Part shown: positions 20,158 through 31,912 of the stretch, piece by piece | Layout of the letters: the number at the start of each line of letters is the position of its first letter | Numbering within the stretch: the first letter of the stretch is position 1 | DNA from: Diadophis punctatus similis | Lineage: Eukaryota; Chordata; Lepidosauria; Squamata; Dipsadidae | Assembly: GCA_023053685.1 (NCBI GenBank) | Contig: JALIGW010000029.1 | Coordinates: forward strand, 1,363,501 to 1,427,500 | DNA: 64,000 nt | Reading direction: 5' to 3' | The notes under the pieces: model-generated | The model's input: only the letters and a program-made list of their open reading frames with translations | Told to the model about the DNA's origin: nothing | The model's database searches: none | Translations under genes and position numbers: made by a program

Positions 20158-21324
20158 GATGAGGAGCTCAACACAATGAATTGGAAAATGAGTTACAGTA
20201 ATTGAGGTGGGGGAAAACTGGCTCAATTTAAATGACACAATTCATTGAGGGCAAATCCATGTTTTTTACTTGCTCCATCACAAGTGCAGATAGATCACCT
20301 GCTGCTTTTTGAATGCTGGACCGGATGATATCTTCCATCCACATCCAGCCAATCACAAATGTACTCCCATTTGTGTTCTGAAGCTCCACTTCAGAAGTGC
20401 TGTTTTGTGTCCTGGGCTACCTTAAGCCCTTCCAAGCGGATGGTTTGCAGTGTGCTTCCTTATGATCTAGCAATAGCCACAGCTCCAACTGGCTGCAGCA
20501 TCTGGCACACCTTCTCACTTTCAGCACCTGGGCCCTGCACTGTGCAGCCATTTCACCTTGGCGTGCCAAACTCCTACGTTCTCCATTGATTGGCAGGACA
20601 GCTGCCATTTTTAAAATTGTTACTGTCTTGAAGTTGATCCGAAAGTGGTCCATTGTCAGTGAAATTTCCTTGCCCTTCGGTCTCCTGCCCCTTTTAGAAG
20701 CTCATCATTTTGTTCAACCCTTCCTTTTGCTTTCTGTGCAAGCTGAGTGAAGCGCCCCTTGCTTTCTCATCCTTACGCCCAGTACTGCAAAGCTTTTCTT
20801 TGTTTGAGCCCCAATCCTCAGCTGATCTTTAAGTGCAGTGTAGGTGTGTTGGAATAAAGCTCCAAAGTTTAAATGAAAACCAAGGGGAAAACTGGGGCTA
20901 ATGAGAAGAGAGCAATCCCTAAAAGGAAAAGGCAGACAGTGCAGACCTGCATGCCTACCCTGCTTAGATAGGAAAGGCAGGAAGGGGGGTTATAGTTGGG
21001 GTCTGCAATGGCCCAAGCTGAACTGATCACCTTTCACAGTCAATCCATGCAATTTTTAAAGTCACTGAGAGCAGAATGGGAGGCGAGGAGCTTAAGCTGC
21101 CAAGCAAAATTTCCCTAAACGATAGCCCCGATACATAAATCAAGATGCACAGATTCAGGCCCACGTGAGCTATTGACGATATTAGCACAAAGATATATGA
21201 AGGGGGCTTCGGTGTGTGGAATGAATGGATAACAATTGGAAGATGTTTAAATTCCCCACTTATACGCATGCGTGCACACAGTGATTTACTTTGCAGTAGC
21301 AAAATGTCTGCATTACTTACTGTA
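20158..21324. other. No gene; repeat-like segment near 20270-20680
   Basis: The words 'cgtgccaaactcctacgttc' and 'ctccattgattggc' near 20553-20594 recur near 23091-23120 ('cgtgccaaactcctatgctc'). This shows a dispersed repeat of unknown type. No domain was recognised in the short frames on either strand. Confidence 0.35.
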
Positions 21325-21640
21325 ATCGGGTGAAATTGAGCAGGTTCTGACAGATTCTGGAGAACCAGTAGCAGAAATTTTAAGTAGTTTGGAGAACCGG
21401 CAAATACCACCTCTGGCTGGCCCCAGAGTGGGGTGGGAATGGAGATTTTGCAGTATCCTTCCCCTGGAGTGGGGTAGAATGGGGATTTTGCAGTATCCTT
21501 CCCCTGGAGTGGGGTGGGAATGGAGATTTTGCAGTATCCTTCCCTTGTCACGCCCACCAAGCCACGCCCACCAAGCCACACCACGCCCACCAAGCCACGC
21601 CCACAGAACCGGTAGTAAAAAAAATTGGATTTCACCACTG
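21325..21640 (-). mobile_element. hAT MITE (GGTGAAATCC family)
   Basis: Starts near 'cgggtgaaattgagcagg' and ends GGATTTCACCACTG, the reverse orientation of 29133-29441. Inside, 'ggattttgcagtatcc' is repeated three times as a tandem unit of about 45-55 bp. No clear duplication at the left flank. Confidence 0.8.
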
Positions 21641-22390
21641 CCGTACTTCATGTATGCCATTTCTTATTAAATAGTCAACATGTAACTTACATTCTCCGTG
21701 ATGCTTAAACTAGCCCTGAAGGGTAGACTAGCACTGTTTATTGGAAATGGAAAGAGGTGTTTTGGAATACATATTGGTGTGCATGTATATTGTAGCAACT
21801 TTTAAACACTGCTGTTACAAGGGCAACTGTACAATCCTGAGGAAAACCACTGCTGTTTTACAGAGTTGCTGACAGATGATGTGTGAGCAATCCCTCACCC
21901 CAAAGTACCTTTTTCCCTTCAAATTCAAAGCAATCTAGCAGGCAAGGATTATATCCAGCGGGTAAATTGTATTTAACCACCACCCTACATAAGCTCTCAC
22001 CAAAAAGGCATGCTGCCGAACAATTTAAAAATAGCTAAGGGTTTCTTGTTTTTTCTAACCTTCTTTAAGACTCTGTCTTTCCTATCTTCTCTTGGGGATA
22101 TGCACCAATATTCTTATTTATTTAGCCCAGGTATATTCCTGTTTAGTTTGTTCGGTCTCCTATGAGTGCTGAAGCAGCTTATTTCAAAATCATTCCGTTT
22201 GGCCTCTTTTTAAAAATCACTTGATACCAGTGCCTGAACTCTTGACATACTGGAATTCTTTCCCTTTTCATATTTACAAGCAATAGAAATAAATATTGGG
22301 GCTTTGTAGATGGTTGTCCATTCAAGGTAGGACTACCAGTACCGAGGAAAATGGGGGCTGAACTGAAGATGTCAGCTGAAGGGAGGATGT
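21641..22390. other. No recognised feature
   Basis: Unique-looking DNA, no nameable repeat or exon. Confidence 0.35.
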
Positions 22391-22398
22391 ATGTAGGC

Positions 22399-22900
22399 CA
22401 GTGGTGGGTTCCTACAGGTGCGGTCCACTCTATAACACCGGTAGTGGCCTGCTGGTGACGTCACGGTACGGTGCGGTCCGTTGCCGATGCCTGGGTGCCG
22501 CCATTTTAAAAAAAAATTTTTTTTTAAATTTTTTAAAAATTTTCTTCTGCGCATGCCCAGAAGCCGAGCTTCCTACCCCACAGTGAGTCCAAGCAGGGGA
22601 GGATGGCTGAGGGAACGTGTGAGATGCTGAAAGAACGGGCGGCAGGAGCTATCTCCATTCCCCTCCCTTCAGCAGTCCGAGAAGCCATGAACGTGCAGTG
22701 ATGATCCTCGGCATTTTTGCACGTTCAAGGCTTCTCGAGCTGCTGAGGGGAGGGGGAATGGGCGGCAGGACCTATCTCAGTTCCCCTCCCTTCAGCAGTC
22801 CGAGAAGCCACGCCCACCCAGTCACATGGCCGGCAAGCCACACCCACAAAATAAGCTATGCCCACAGAGTGGTAGTGAAAAAATTAGGAACTTGCCCCTG
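22399..22900. mobile_element. hAT MITE (GGTGGGTTCC family)
   Basis: Begins CAGTGGTGGGTTCCTAC and ends TTAGGAACTTGCCCCTG; perfect 8-bp duplication ATGTAGGC at 22391-22398 and 22901-22908. 502 bp, no transposase. Confidence 0.95.
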
Positions 22901-22908
22901 ATGTAGGC

Positions 22909-23529
22909 AGGATATCAAAGGCTACTTTAGTAGAGGTTGCTATCTTTTGGTGAAAGGGAGTAAGTCTTGGATTTTGGGTGAAGCAATGAGAGCAGATCTT
23001 GGAGAATCTTGGAATAGATTCAGGCTGTTGAATACTCTGTTTTGAAAATGCTGACTCCAAACTTTACTCCGAGATATGCCTAACCTGACGTGCCAAACTC
23101 CTATGCTCTCCATTGATTGGCCCTGTGTCCCTGTGTCAAAAGATAGAATTTCCAAGATTTCTTTTTTCCCCCCTTACACAGAGCATGTCCCCCTTGGAGG
23201 GAGGAGGGAGATCGTAGATGTATGGTGGCTGTTGTAGGTGTTGCTGGAAGCATAAATCTTTCATTTCCTGCCAATATTTCCAGCCAATATTGGATGACGA
23301 GCAATGCAGAAAGCGCCAATATACCAGCTGTCATTACTAAAGGTTGTAGAGAGACTCAGCTGATAGCTGCCTCTCCTGCTTGAATCCCAAGTGGTTTTTC
23401 CAGATGTGGAGGGAGGGGTAAGCACTGAATGTTACCAGAGGCCTGGTATATGACCTGCAATGGAACATACTGGACTGGTGACTGTTATACCCCATTCAAG
23501 TCAGGAAAATGAAGGAAGCACCCCGTTTC
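22909..23529. other. No gene; shared unknown repeat words near 23090
   Basis: Contains the words shared with 20553-20594 (see there). No exon or transposon ends seen. Confidence 0.3.
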
Positions 23530-24422
23530 TACCGTGTTTCCCTGAAAATAAGACTGGGTCTTATTTTCTTTTGACCCCTGAAAAAATGGCTAGGACTTCT
23601 TTTCGGGGAGGTCTTAATCCCCCCCATGTACCAGTAGGAGGCAGGGAGGTGGGACAAGTGGCCCCTCGTGCCAGCTTCCCGAAGGGTCGCAGCAGGTCAT
23701 CCCACCATCCATGAAACATCTGCTTCGTAGTTGCCGCTCAGGCTGCTTTTGCAGCCGCAAAAGCTGCAGGAGGCCAAACAACGCACCCCTTGTGCCCTCC
23801 TTACCTAACGGCGTGATGGTTGTAGCAGGCCATCCCACCATTCACAAAAGAGCTGCTTTGCGGGTGCCACTCAGGTCACCGCCTCCAGCAAGTGTGGCCG
23901 CTTTTGCAGCTGCAAAAGTGGCAGGAGGCCAAGCAACGCGCCCCACATTTCGCTTGGCCTTCTTGTTGCTTGCCGTGCACACAACAGGAGGTGAGGCGAG
24001 GCTGAAGGAGGGGGAAGGGGGGAAGAACTTGCCCTACATGCCCCACATGCCCTTACCTAACGGTCGCACCTGCCATCCACGCGGAACAGCTTTGCGGCGG
24101 CAACTCCCACAACCCTAGCCACCACACCTTTCTTCTATTAATGGTGACCGCAAAAAGAGCGGTACGCCCAGCAACGCGCCTCACGCCCTCCTTACCTAAT
24201 GGTGTGATGGTAGAAGCAGGCCATCCCACCATCCACGAAACAGCTGCTTTGCGGGTGCTGCTCAAGCTGCCGCCTTCAGCAAGCATGGTAATCTCTCCCC
24301 CCCCCCCTCGCCAACCTGCAGATCATCCTTTCAAAGAGGAGTTTCACCACGATGGAAGTAGTGGCTGGAGGCAGTGTTTGCGTGGGGCTGGGTTTTCTCC
24401 TGCCTGTCCTCATTTTCTCAGT

Positions 24423-24612
24423 CTATGCTGCCCCACACAGATAAGAGATGTGCAGCACCCACCAGGGCCTGAAGAGTGCTGGGCTCAGCATAGCTGTAAG
24501 CCCAATGCCTGCAGCACTGAATAGGCGTTGAGGCCAGCGCTCAGCAGCCCAAAGGCAGCAGCAGGGTAGGTGGCACAGGCAGCACGATTCCACCCGCGAC
24601 GCCAGCAGCATG
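24423..24612 (-). pseudogene. Coding-like fragment, copy 1, inside the second large element
   Basis: Minus-strand DNA parallel to copy 3 (25140-25330), sharing 'cagcgctcagcagcccaaag'-type words with frameshifts. The parent gene is not recognised. Confidence 0.45.
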
Positions 24613-24700
24613 GGGCCTGCCCAGCCGAGAAGTGTCCTAGCAGCGGCTGGGCCAGCAGGGGAGAAATTCAGCATGTTATGGAGAAGCGGTAGCGGAAATT

Positions 24701-24701
<1 letters not shown>

Positions 24702-24782
<81 letters not shown>
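24702..24782. repeat. (GA)n microsatellite
   Basis: A pure run of about 40 GA dinucleotides. The long Glu-Arg or Leu-Ser open frames over it are artefacts. Confidence 0.97.
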
Positions 24783-24784
<2 letters not shown>

Positions 24785-24837
24785 CGCCACCAGCCCGAAT
24801 CGCCACCAGCCATCTGAGGTTGGATCGGATCTCCTCA

Positions 24838-25075
24838 CCCGCTGCCGTCTTTGGGCTGCTGAGCACCAGCCTGCCCACCTACTCGGTGCTGCAGGCACTG
24901 GGCTACAGCTACACTGAGCCCGGTATTCTTTGGGTCTTGGTGGGCCCTGCAACTCTCATTCTGTCTGTGCGTGGGATGGCGGCGGGCAAGGCGGCATGGC
25001 TCCACCAGCAGCTGCTCATGAAGGGGCCCTGGCAGGCTGGCGACGCTTATGTTTTTAGAGGTTTTCGATTGGGTC
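24838..25075 (+). pseudogene. Coding-like fragment, copy 2 (opposite orientation)
   Basis: The plus-strand frame reads 'AAVFGLLSTSLPTYSVLQAL' and 'GYSYTEPGILWVL', clearly parallel to copy 3 on the minus strand. The part 24973-25075 is also a direct repeat of 25299-25409 ('gccctggcaggctgg' words). Hydrophobic stretches suggest a membrane protein; I do not recognise it. Confidence 0.45.
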
Positions 25076-25330
25076 TTGGTGGTGGACTGGGCTGGGTGGA
25101 AGGTGAGTTGGCTGCAGAGCCACCGCAGATGAGGCAGGCGCCAAAGGCAACTAAGGGCAGCCCCACGCCTACCTCGCACAGCTGGTAAGAGAGCTGCAGC
25201 ACCAGGGTCCGAAGAGCATTGGGCTCAGCGTAGATGTATAGTAAGCCCGGCATTTGCAGCACCGAATAGGCATGCAGGCTGGCGCTCAGCAGGCCAAAGG
25301 TGGCGGCGGGCGAGTCAACACAGGCAGCAT
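25047..25330 (-). pseudogene. Coding-like fragment, copy 3 (best preserved)
   Basis: The minus-strand frame reads 'TFGLLSASLHAYSVLQMP', 'GLLYIYAEPNALRTLVLQL' and 'SYQLCEVGVGLPLVAFGACL', followed by a Pro/Ser-rich tail. Amphipathic and hydrophobic segments look like part of a real multi-pass membrane protein rather than random sequence. No start or splice site was assigned and no parent gene identified. Confidence 0.5.
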
Positions 25331-26551
25331 GGCTCCACCACCAGCCTCTCCCGAAGGGGCTCTGGCAGGCTGGTGGCGCTTAGGACTTTTTCAGAGGTTT
25401 TCAATCTGGGATGATTCAAACCAGCCAGGCAGGAGCAGTTCTGCAGCGCTGCCGAGAACAGCGCTGCCAGGAGGGCGAAGAGGGCAGCAGCAGCATGGGC
25501 AGCCGCTTGGCCATTTAAAGACTTGTGGATTTCAACTCCCAGAAATTCCCACAGCCCCCTCCATCAGCTCCTTCCTCTTTCTGGGTTGGGGTAGCTCGCT
25601 CCCACCGGGTCCGTTGGGGTTGGAAGTTCGATCGTACCCCACAAGGGATCCTCCACCCTTGCGGACGGTTGTCTGTGAAAGATGAAATGGACAGCCGGAG
25701 GAGGGGAGGGGAAAGAAGGGAACGAGAAAGCACGGAACTTTCTTAGCACAAAGCTTCACAGAAAGCAAATCAAACCATGCTGAGTGGGGGGGATTTTCCT
25801 GTGAGTACGGTGTTAAAAGTTAATATTTCAGAAATGCTACATTGCGGAGGTCTCCTGGTGCAACACTCTGCTGCAGCTTTAGAGCATACCTCCGCCTTCC
25901 CTGCGGAGGATTGCAAGGCTGGAGGCTTCGCCTTGCTCCGATCAGCAGGAAAATCCCCCCCCATTTCCCTGCCAATCATTCTATCCTTGGGGAGCTCTGC
26001 ACAGACGCACATCCCAAAAATGCTCCCACCAAAGCCTTCAGCCTGTGCAGGGAAGGCGCAGGTTTGCTCTGAAGCTGCGGCAGAGCATTGCACTGGGAGG
26101 TCTCCTCAGAGAGACAGAATGAGAGGCAGCTCCCGGCCCTTGCTAGCTCAGCTGATCCGTGGGCGGTGATTAAGGGGCCAAGCCTCCATGAGGTGACTGG
26201 GGAAGGGAAGGGTTGCCTCCTGTGCTGGCCACGCCCCCTTCACTAGGGCTTATTTTTGGGGTAGGGCTTATATTATGCCCATCCCCCAAAATCAGGCTGG
26301 GACTTAATTTCACGGTAGGTCTTATTTTCGGGGAAACACGGTATTACAAGAATGTCATTGTCAACATCCAGCTTGAGTATCCAAATAAAAGTCCGGGATT
26401 ACGTCTTTTCTGAAAAGCTTACTGTTTATTGAATACATACCAGTAGCAGGGTAATGGCAAGGTAAAACCAACTCTGAATTTCTCAGGCAGCAGTTCACAG
26501 TTCTCTGTTCATAGGACTATTTCCATAATTTGTAACATTTAAAAAAACATA

Positions 26552-26894
26552 CCGTATTTTTCAGAGTATAAGACGCACCGGAGTATAAGACGCACCTTAG
26601 TTTTTTGGGGGGGAAATAGGGGAAAACAATCTGCCTACCAGGTATTCATCTGGCTAGCATCCTTAGTCTGGTCAGCTTCAGCACATTATGTTATCCCCTG
26701 GTTAGGACTTAAAAAAACCTTCTTCTGAGAGAGTAACAATGAAAGAGCATGCAAGCCAGTAAGAGCTGGGAAGATCGTTAGCACCTGGTTAGGGCTGGAA
26801 AAAAAAAAAGCTACATTCGAAGTATAAGACGCACCCAAATTTTCAGCCACTTTTAGGGAGGAAAAAGGTGCGTCTTATACTCCGAAAAATACGG
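26552..26894. mobile_element. TA-flanked MITE (GTATTTTTCGGAGTATAAG ends)
   Basis: Begins CCGTATTTTTCAGAGTATAA and ends TCCGAAAAATACGG; TA at 26550-26551 and 26895-26896. 343 bp. An extra copy of the end words ('gagtataagacgcacc') is repeated inside each end. Confidence 0.9.
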
Positions 26895-26896
26895 TA

Positions 26897-27707
26897 AATT
26901 ATAGAACTGGAATCATATCTTTAGCCTTTAAACTTGCTTCGGGGCTCACATCCTCAAGCATTTGGTATAAAGAGTAATTGCTGTGGTTGGTTTTAGAAAG
27001 CAACGACAATAAAAAGATTAGGTAAGTAATGATGTAAAGTTCCCAACCAAAGAATTGTTGGGGTCACATTTTATGAACACAGTACAGACATTATTGAGTA
27101 ACATGCCAACATTTTATTGTCGCTGAAAGCAGAATTCTCTCCAAGCTGAGGTTTTGCATATTTGGGGATATCATTCAGAAGTTAGCAAACTTTTATTCAA
27201 CAGATTCACTAAATATGAGTCAAGAAGCAATGGATTTATAATTAAACAAAGGCAGGTTTACATTCACTGTTCAGAAATAACTCTGAAATCTTAGGAATAA
27301 TCAAGTAATGACATTTATGGCAACTATGGATATTATTGGTTTTCAATTCCTGTTGTCCTGATAATTATGATAATTGGGTTTTCTGATTGGAGATTGTGGG
27401 AATATATGTAGGAAACATGGTTGTAAAATGTTATAGAGTTGTGAAATTTCCTTCCTTGGAGATATTAATATGGGGATGGGAAACTTGTATTAATTTTTTG
27501 CTGTTCATTTCTATCACCTTCATTTCTATCACACAGGAACACTGATGGTATTGGGAGCTGCAGTTTAATAACATCAGATTACATTTACACAACATGTTCA
27601 ACCTGATTATTGAGTAATTAATTTGGGATTCCATTGCATAAACAAGCCAAGGTTGAAATGAACCAAACTGCATATGTGCAGCCATTACTATAGACCTTTA
27701 GTTGACT
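26897..27707. other. No recognised feature
   Basis: AT-rich, unique-looking DNA. Short frames have no domain. Confidence 0.35.
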
Positions 27708-27715
27708 CCTTAAGG

Positions 27716-28001
27716 CAGTGGTGAAATCCAAATTTTTTTACTACCGGTTCTGTGGGCGTGGCGTGGTGTGGCTTGGTGGGCATGGCAGGGGAAGGATACT
27801 GCAAAATCCCCATTCCCTCCCCACTCCTGGGGGAAGGATACTGCAAAATCCCCATTCCCTCCCCACTCCTGGGGGAAGGATATTGCAAAATCTCCATTCC
27901 CACCCCACTCTGGGGCCAGCCAAAGGTGGTATTTGCCAGTTCTCCGAACTATTCAAAATTTTCACTACTGGTTCTCCAGAACCTGCTGGATTTCACCCCT
28001 G
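27716..28001 (+). mobile_element. hAT MITE (GGTGAAATCC family)
   Basis: Begins CAGTGGTGAAATCCAAAT and ends GGATTTCACCCCTG; flanks CCTTAAGG and CCCTAAGG match at 7 of 8. Contains three tandem copies of a unit with 'gggaaggatactgcaaaatc'. Confidence 0.9.
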
Positions 28002-28250
28002 CCCTAAGGGCAAATAGATCCATGGGATGCTCAAGGTTCCCCCTCCCCCACTTCTCAAAAAATTGCTCACATCTCCCCGTTAGGAGTCACATGATCCCTA
28101 TTGAAAATTTCCAAAGAGGAAAAATGCATGTCTTTCCTTGGAATGTAATTGAAATGTGGAAAGCCAAAGAGTGATGGTCATGCAATAAAAGATGGAACAA
28201 GCACCACTTCACCCATCATTAATTGAGAAAATATGAAGTGTACCATATTT

Positions 28251-28689
28251 TGTTACGTCTGCCTTTTGCCTTGCCTTGCTATGGTAAGACTGCTTTTCGC
28301 CTTGGGCTTTGCCTAGCCTTGAGGGCTGCTTAATGCCTTTTTGTCTTGGACCTTGCCCTTATCTTTTGGCTCTTTGCTTTGCTTTGCCTTTAGAACTGCC
28401 TCTTGCCTTGTACCTTGTCTTATTTGCCCTGAGGTCTGACATTGGTCTTGTGCCTGGACACTGCCTTGTGGACTCGCTTAGCGGGTGGACTGGACTTGGA
28501 ACCCTGTGAGCCTGCTCCTACTCAGTGGACTTTATTTGTAATATAGGGGCTATTGTTTGGGGGATTGAGGGTGGCTGCCTTCAGGGTAGCGTGGGAATGG
28601 AGACCTGTTGGAGGGCCATTTGCTGGAACATTTATTGAGAGCAATAAAAGATTCTCCAGAGGCCTGCCTTGACCACCTGGGTCATAACA
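28251..28689 (+). mobile_element. Probable solo LTR of another family
   Basis: Begins TGTTACGTCTG and ends GGGTCATAACA, which are LTR-like inverted ends, with AATAAA near 28645 about 45 bp before the end. No matching flanking duplication was found, so it is uncertain. The left half has repeats of 'gccttg' words. Confidence 0.45.
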
Positions 28690-29124
28690 ATGCAGCATGA
28701 GTATAGCTGAAAATAATTTGACTTGTCATTGATATGTTGGTGCATTTATGATAAAGCCATACTTAATATAAGAGTTTGTAAGCTTTATGCAATGCTTCAA
28801 AAACCTGCAAAGCTTGTGACTACAAGCTACCTTTGACTAAAGATGGTGGATTAAAAGAAACAATGATTTACTTCCCTGATTTATGGTCTTATTATGCTAT
28901 TTTTAACTTTATTTTCCTCAAAGGAATCATAGAATCATACAATCAAAGGAATCTTTGAAAATTACCCAGATTCCTATTACTTTTAGGTTTTCTCTCTCCA
29001 TCATTTCCCATCTTTCCATGCATTTTTGCAGGCACACACAAACATAATTTTCAAGGTACACATACCCATGCTACAGCTTTCACAATAAAGCCCTTTCCCC
29101 TTTAATTGTCTATCTACTACAATA
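28690..29124. other. No recognised feature
   Basis: Unique-looking AT-rich DNA; only the small repeat 'atcatagaatcatacaatc' near 28925 resembles a CR1 tail end. Confidence 0.3.
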
Positions 29125-29132
29125 CTGTGTTC

Positions 29133-29441
29133 CAGTGGTGAAATCCAAATTTTTTTTACTACTGGTTCTGTGGGCGTTGCTTGGTGGGCGTGGTGTGGCT
29201 TGGTGGGTGTGGCTTGATGGGCATGGCAGGGGAAGGATACTGCAAAATCTCCATTCCCACCCCACTCCAGGGGAAGGATACTGCAAAATCCCCATTCCCA
29301 CCCCACTCTGGGGCCAGCCAGAGGTGGTATTTGGCGGTTCTCTGAACTACTCAAAATTTCCGCTACTGGTTCTCCAAACTACACAAAATTTCCACTACCT
29401 GTTCTCCAGAACCTGTCAGAACCTGCTGGATCTCACCCCTG
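29133..29441 (+). mobile_element. hAT MITE (GGTGAAATCC family)
   Basis: Begins CAGTGGTGAAATCCAAAT and ends GATCTCACCCCTG; perfect 8-bp duplication CTGTGTTC at 29125-29132 and 29442-29449. Confidence 0.95.
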
Positions 29442-29449
29442 CTGTGTTC

Positions 29450-29946
29450 CTTCTTGGCAGGAAGTAGCTCAAAAGCTAATCCATGATTCCATTTCTTTTC
29501 CTGTTATCTCTGTTAATCTGTTTAATTGAAAAGAGGTATAAATAAACAAATCTTATTTTTGGCATTGGGATCCACATGGGAGCAAGAAGAGCTTGGTATT
29601 GATTTTTGATATGGGCGTGCATGTATATCCCTATTTGATATGTTTACAAGCATATCATATGAAAGACATGATTATAGAGCATTAGCTTGAAAGCGTCAAG
29701 AGAAGACAAGAAAGAAGGATACTTCCTATTTGGCCAACACCATCTCTAAATGGAAGATCCCCATTGTGCAGCTGGGACCTTCCATTTTGGGTGGAAGAGA
29801 GACACTGGAGACAATAGGAAGATCCACATAAATTCATTTATACAGTGAATGTGAGTACAGAGGCAGAGGGGGGGAAAGCATATCATCCAGCCTTCCCCAA
29901 CCTTGTACCTTCAGAATTGTGTCTCCCAGAATTGTGAGAGCCCCAA
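29450..29946. other. No recognised feature
   Basis: Short non-repetitive interval; no exon seen. Confidence 0.35.
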
Positions 29947-29948
29947 TA

Positions 29949-30324
29949 CAGGTTGTCCTCAACTTATGACCACAATTGAACCCAGAATTTCTGTTGTTAA
30001 GCGAGACATTTGTTAAGTGAGTTTTGTCCTGCTTTACGACCTTTCTTACCACAGTTATTAAGTGAAGCACAAAAGTGGTTGTTAAGTGAATCTGGCTTCC
30101 CCATTGACTCTGCTGGTCAGAAGGTCGCAAAAGGGGATCACGTGACCTTCAGACATGGCAATTGTCAACAATGTGAACCAGTTGCCAAGCGTCTGAATTT
30201 TGATCACATGATCATGGGGGTGCTGCAAAGGTTGTAAGTGTAAAAAATGGTCATAAGTCACTTTCAGTGCTGTTGTAACTTTGAATGGTCACTAAATGAA
30301 CTGTTGTAAGTCGAGGACTACCTG
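29949..30324 (+). mobile_element. TA-flanked MITE (CAGGTAGTCCTCGAC family)
   Basis: Begins CAGGTTGTCCTCAACTTA and ends TAAGTCGAGGACTACCTG, inverted ends of about 18 bp, with TA at 29947-29948 and 30325-30326. 376 bp and no coding capacity. Other copies: 31488-32714 (interrupted), 48275-48633, 50072-50475, 58119-58570. Confidence 0.85.
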
Positions 30325-30384
30325 TACATTTGAAATGCACAAGGGTGGAAAAGAGTGAAACCTCTACATCACAGAGGGACTCAA

Positions 30385-30600
30385 AAGCCACTTTAGTATA
30401 TTGGTTAATATATTGGACTAAGACTAAAAGCAAAATTACCTTCGGCCATAGATGCTGGCTAGGTATCTTCGGGCTGGTTACTTTCTCTCAGCCAAACCTA
30501 TCTTACGGGGTTGTAGTGTTTAAAAACAGAAAGTGAGAGCATTGAGTCTATTGCCTTGAGCACCAGAATAAAAAGATGGAAGAAAAGCCTCATAAATAAA
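30385..30600 (+). mobile_element. tRNA-derived SINE, diverged
   Basis: Starts with 'agccactttagtatattgg' and continues through 'actttctctcagccaaacct' to an A-rich tail 'gaataaaaagatgg'. The pattern parallels the SINEs at 36155 and 53126. Confidence 0.65.
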
Positions 30601-31487
30601 TTTACAATGAAAATGAATATCTCACTCCCTCTGAGAAACTTTTTATCAGTTTATGTAGGAGCTTTGTCATCACATGGTATAAAAATCCATCTCAAGGAAA
30701 GTTTTTCTGTCTCTAATTTGGGAAGGTGGTCCTTACATGGACATGATCCAAGCCGTAAAAAACCATCAATGCCCAGTGACTTCTCAAGGAAGGAGTTTTT
30801 AAAGGTAGATGAGGTGCCTCGACTAATTTAGTAAGCAATCTTAGAAAGGGAGGCAAGAATGAAAGCAAATGCACTACTCTTTTCCAGAATGTTCGATTAT
30901 GCTGAACAATGTACCTAGATAAGTAATGAGGCCTCCGGTAAGGACTGAGATGGTGCATATGTGATGCAATGGATGTCGTTTTGAATATCAGCTAACTATC
31001 TACAAAATATGATCATTTACACTTAGGCCTACGAATGGCTGTGAGGGTGAATGATAATTTAGTATAAAGCTGTCTTCCCACGCAAAATGGTATATAAATA
31101 TTTGAAATAAAAGTACTTATGGTTTGCATCACATTTTTCAAGTGTTCAGAGAATTGCACACAGACCATCATTATAGCCCTTACAACAACCTCATAAGGTG
31201 TAAGTCATTATTATTCCCTATAGTTCAGGCAGGGGATTATAATAGGAAGAGGGAAAAACAGAGGGAGATCCTTGCTCCTTGTAATAGAGACCAGATTTGA
31301 AACTAGGGGCTTTTTTGATTTATAATACAACCTACTTTAGGTCTACCTATTACGCTTCTTTCTGTCTTTTTTAGTACTCTGGAATGCTTCCTCTTTTCTT
31401 TTATAGTTTCAGAACCAGCATTTATTGTGGCTCCATTGGAAGTGACACACATAATTTGGGGGGTCGCTTGGTTGTGAGTGGGACATA
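30601..31487. other. No recognised gene
   Basis: Unremarkable DNA; weak SINE-like words near 31150-31260 ('caacaacctcataaggtg'). Confidence 0.3.
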
Positions 31488-31603
31488 CAGCCCACTCAAC
31501 TTACAGGCATAATTTGGACTGGAATTTCTGTTGCTAAACAAGACAGTTGCTAAGTGAGTCACGCCTGCTTTTACAAACTTTTTGCTGCAGTTACAATATA
31601 CCA

Positions 31604-31912
31604 CAGCGGTTCCCAACCTGGGGGTCGGGACCCCTTTGGGGGTCGAATGACCATTTCCCAGGGGTTGCCCCGGCATCCTCAGCTCCCCCCCCCATTGCCA
31701 CAAGTCTGGCCATATTGCGCCCCACAACCCGCCCCCCCACCGCGCTCCACCCTGCTGCCGCCATTTGGGTTATTTTACCGTCTGCGCATGCGCAGCACGC
31801 TTTGTGCATGCGCAGAGGGTAAAAGAACCCAAATGGTGGCGGCGGGGTGGGTCACGGTGGTGGCGCGGGGGCGGGGCGGGGGTCGCGGCATTAGGAAGGT
31901 TGGGAACCACTG
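31604..31912. mobile_element. hAT MITE (GGTTCTCAACCT family)
   Basis: Begins CAGCGGTTCCCAACCTGG and ends AAGGTTGGGAACCACTG, related to 2644-2903. The expected 8-bp duplication is not visible because another hAT copy abuts the right end. Confidence 0.85.

Larger units (their letters stand above)
23532..26341. mobile_element. Second large TA-flanked element with repeated gene-like fragments
   Basis: Ends CCGTGTTTCCCTGAAAATAA and the complement of TTATTTTCGGGGAAACACGG match the element at 13678-16534; TA target at 23530-23531 and 26342-26343. 2810 bp, no transposase. The interior holds tandem-like units of about 130 bp (near 23697, 23829 and 24219, sharing 'ggccatcccaccat'), a (GA)n run, rearranged copies of one coding-like fragment, and an inverted pair near 25846-25905 and 26050-26125. 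The GC-rich interior contrasts with the flanks. Confidence 0.87.

Noticed and set aside
24610..25188. 192-codon frame with an Arg-Glu repeat
   Set aside because: The repeat is the (GA)n microsatellite; only the later part is gene-like and it is a transposon-borne fragment.
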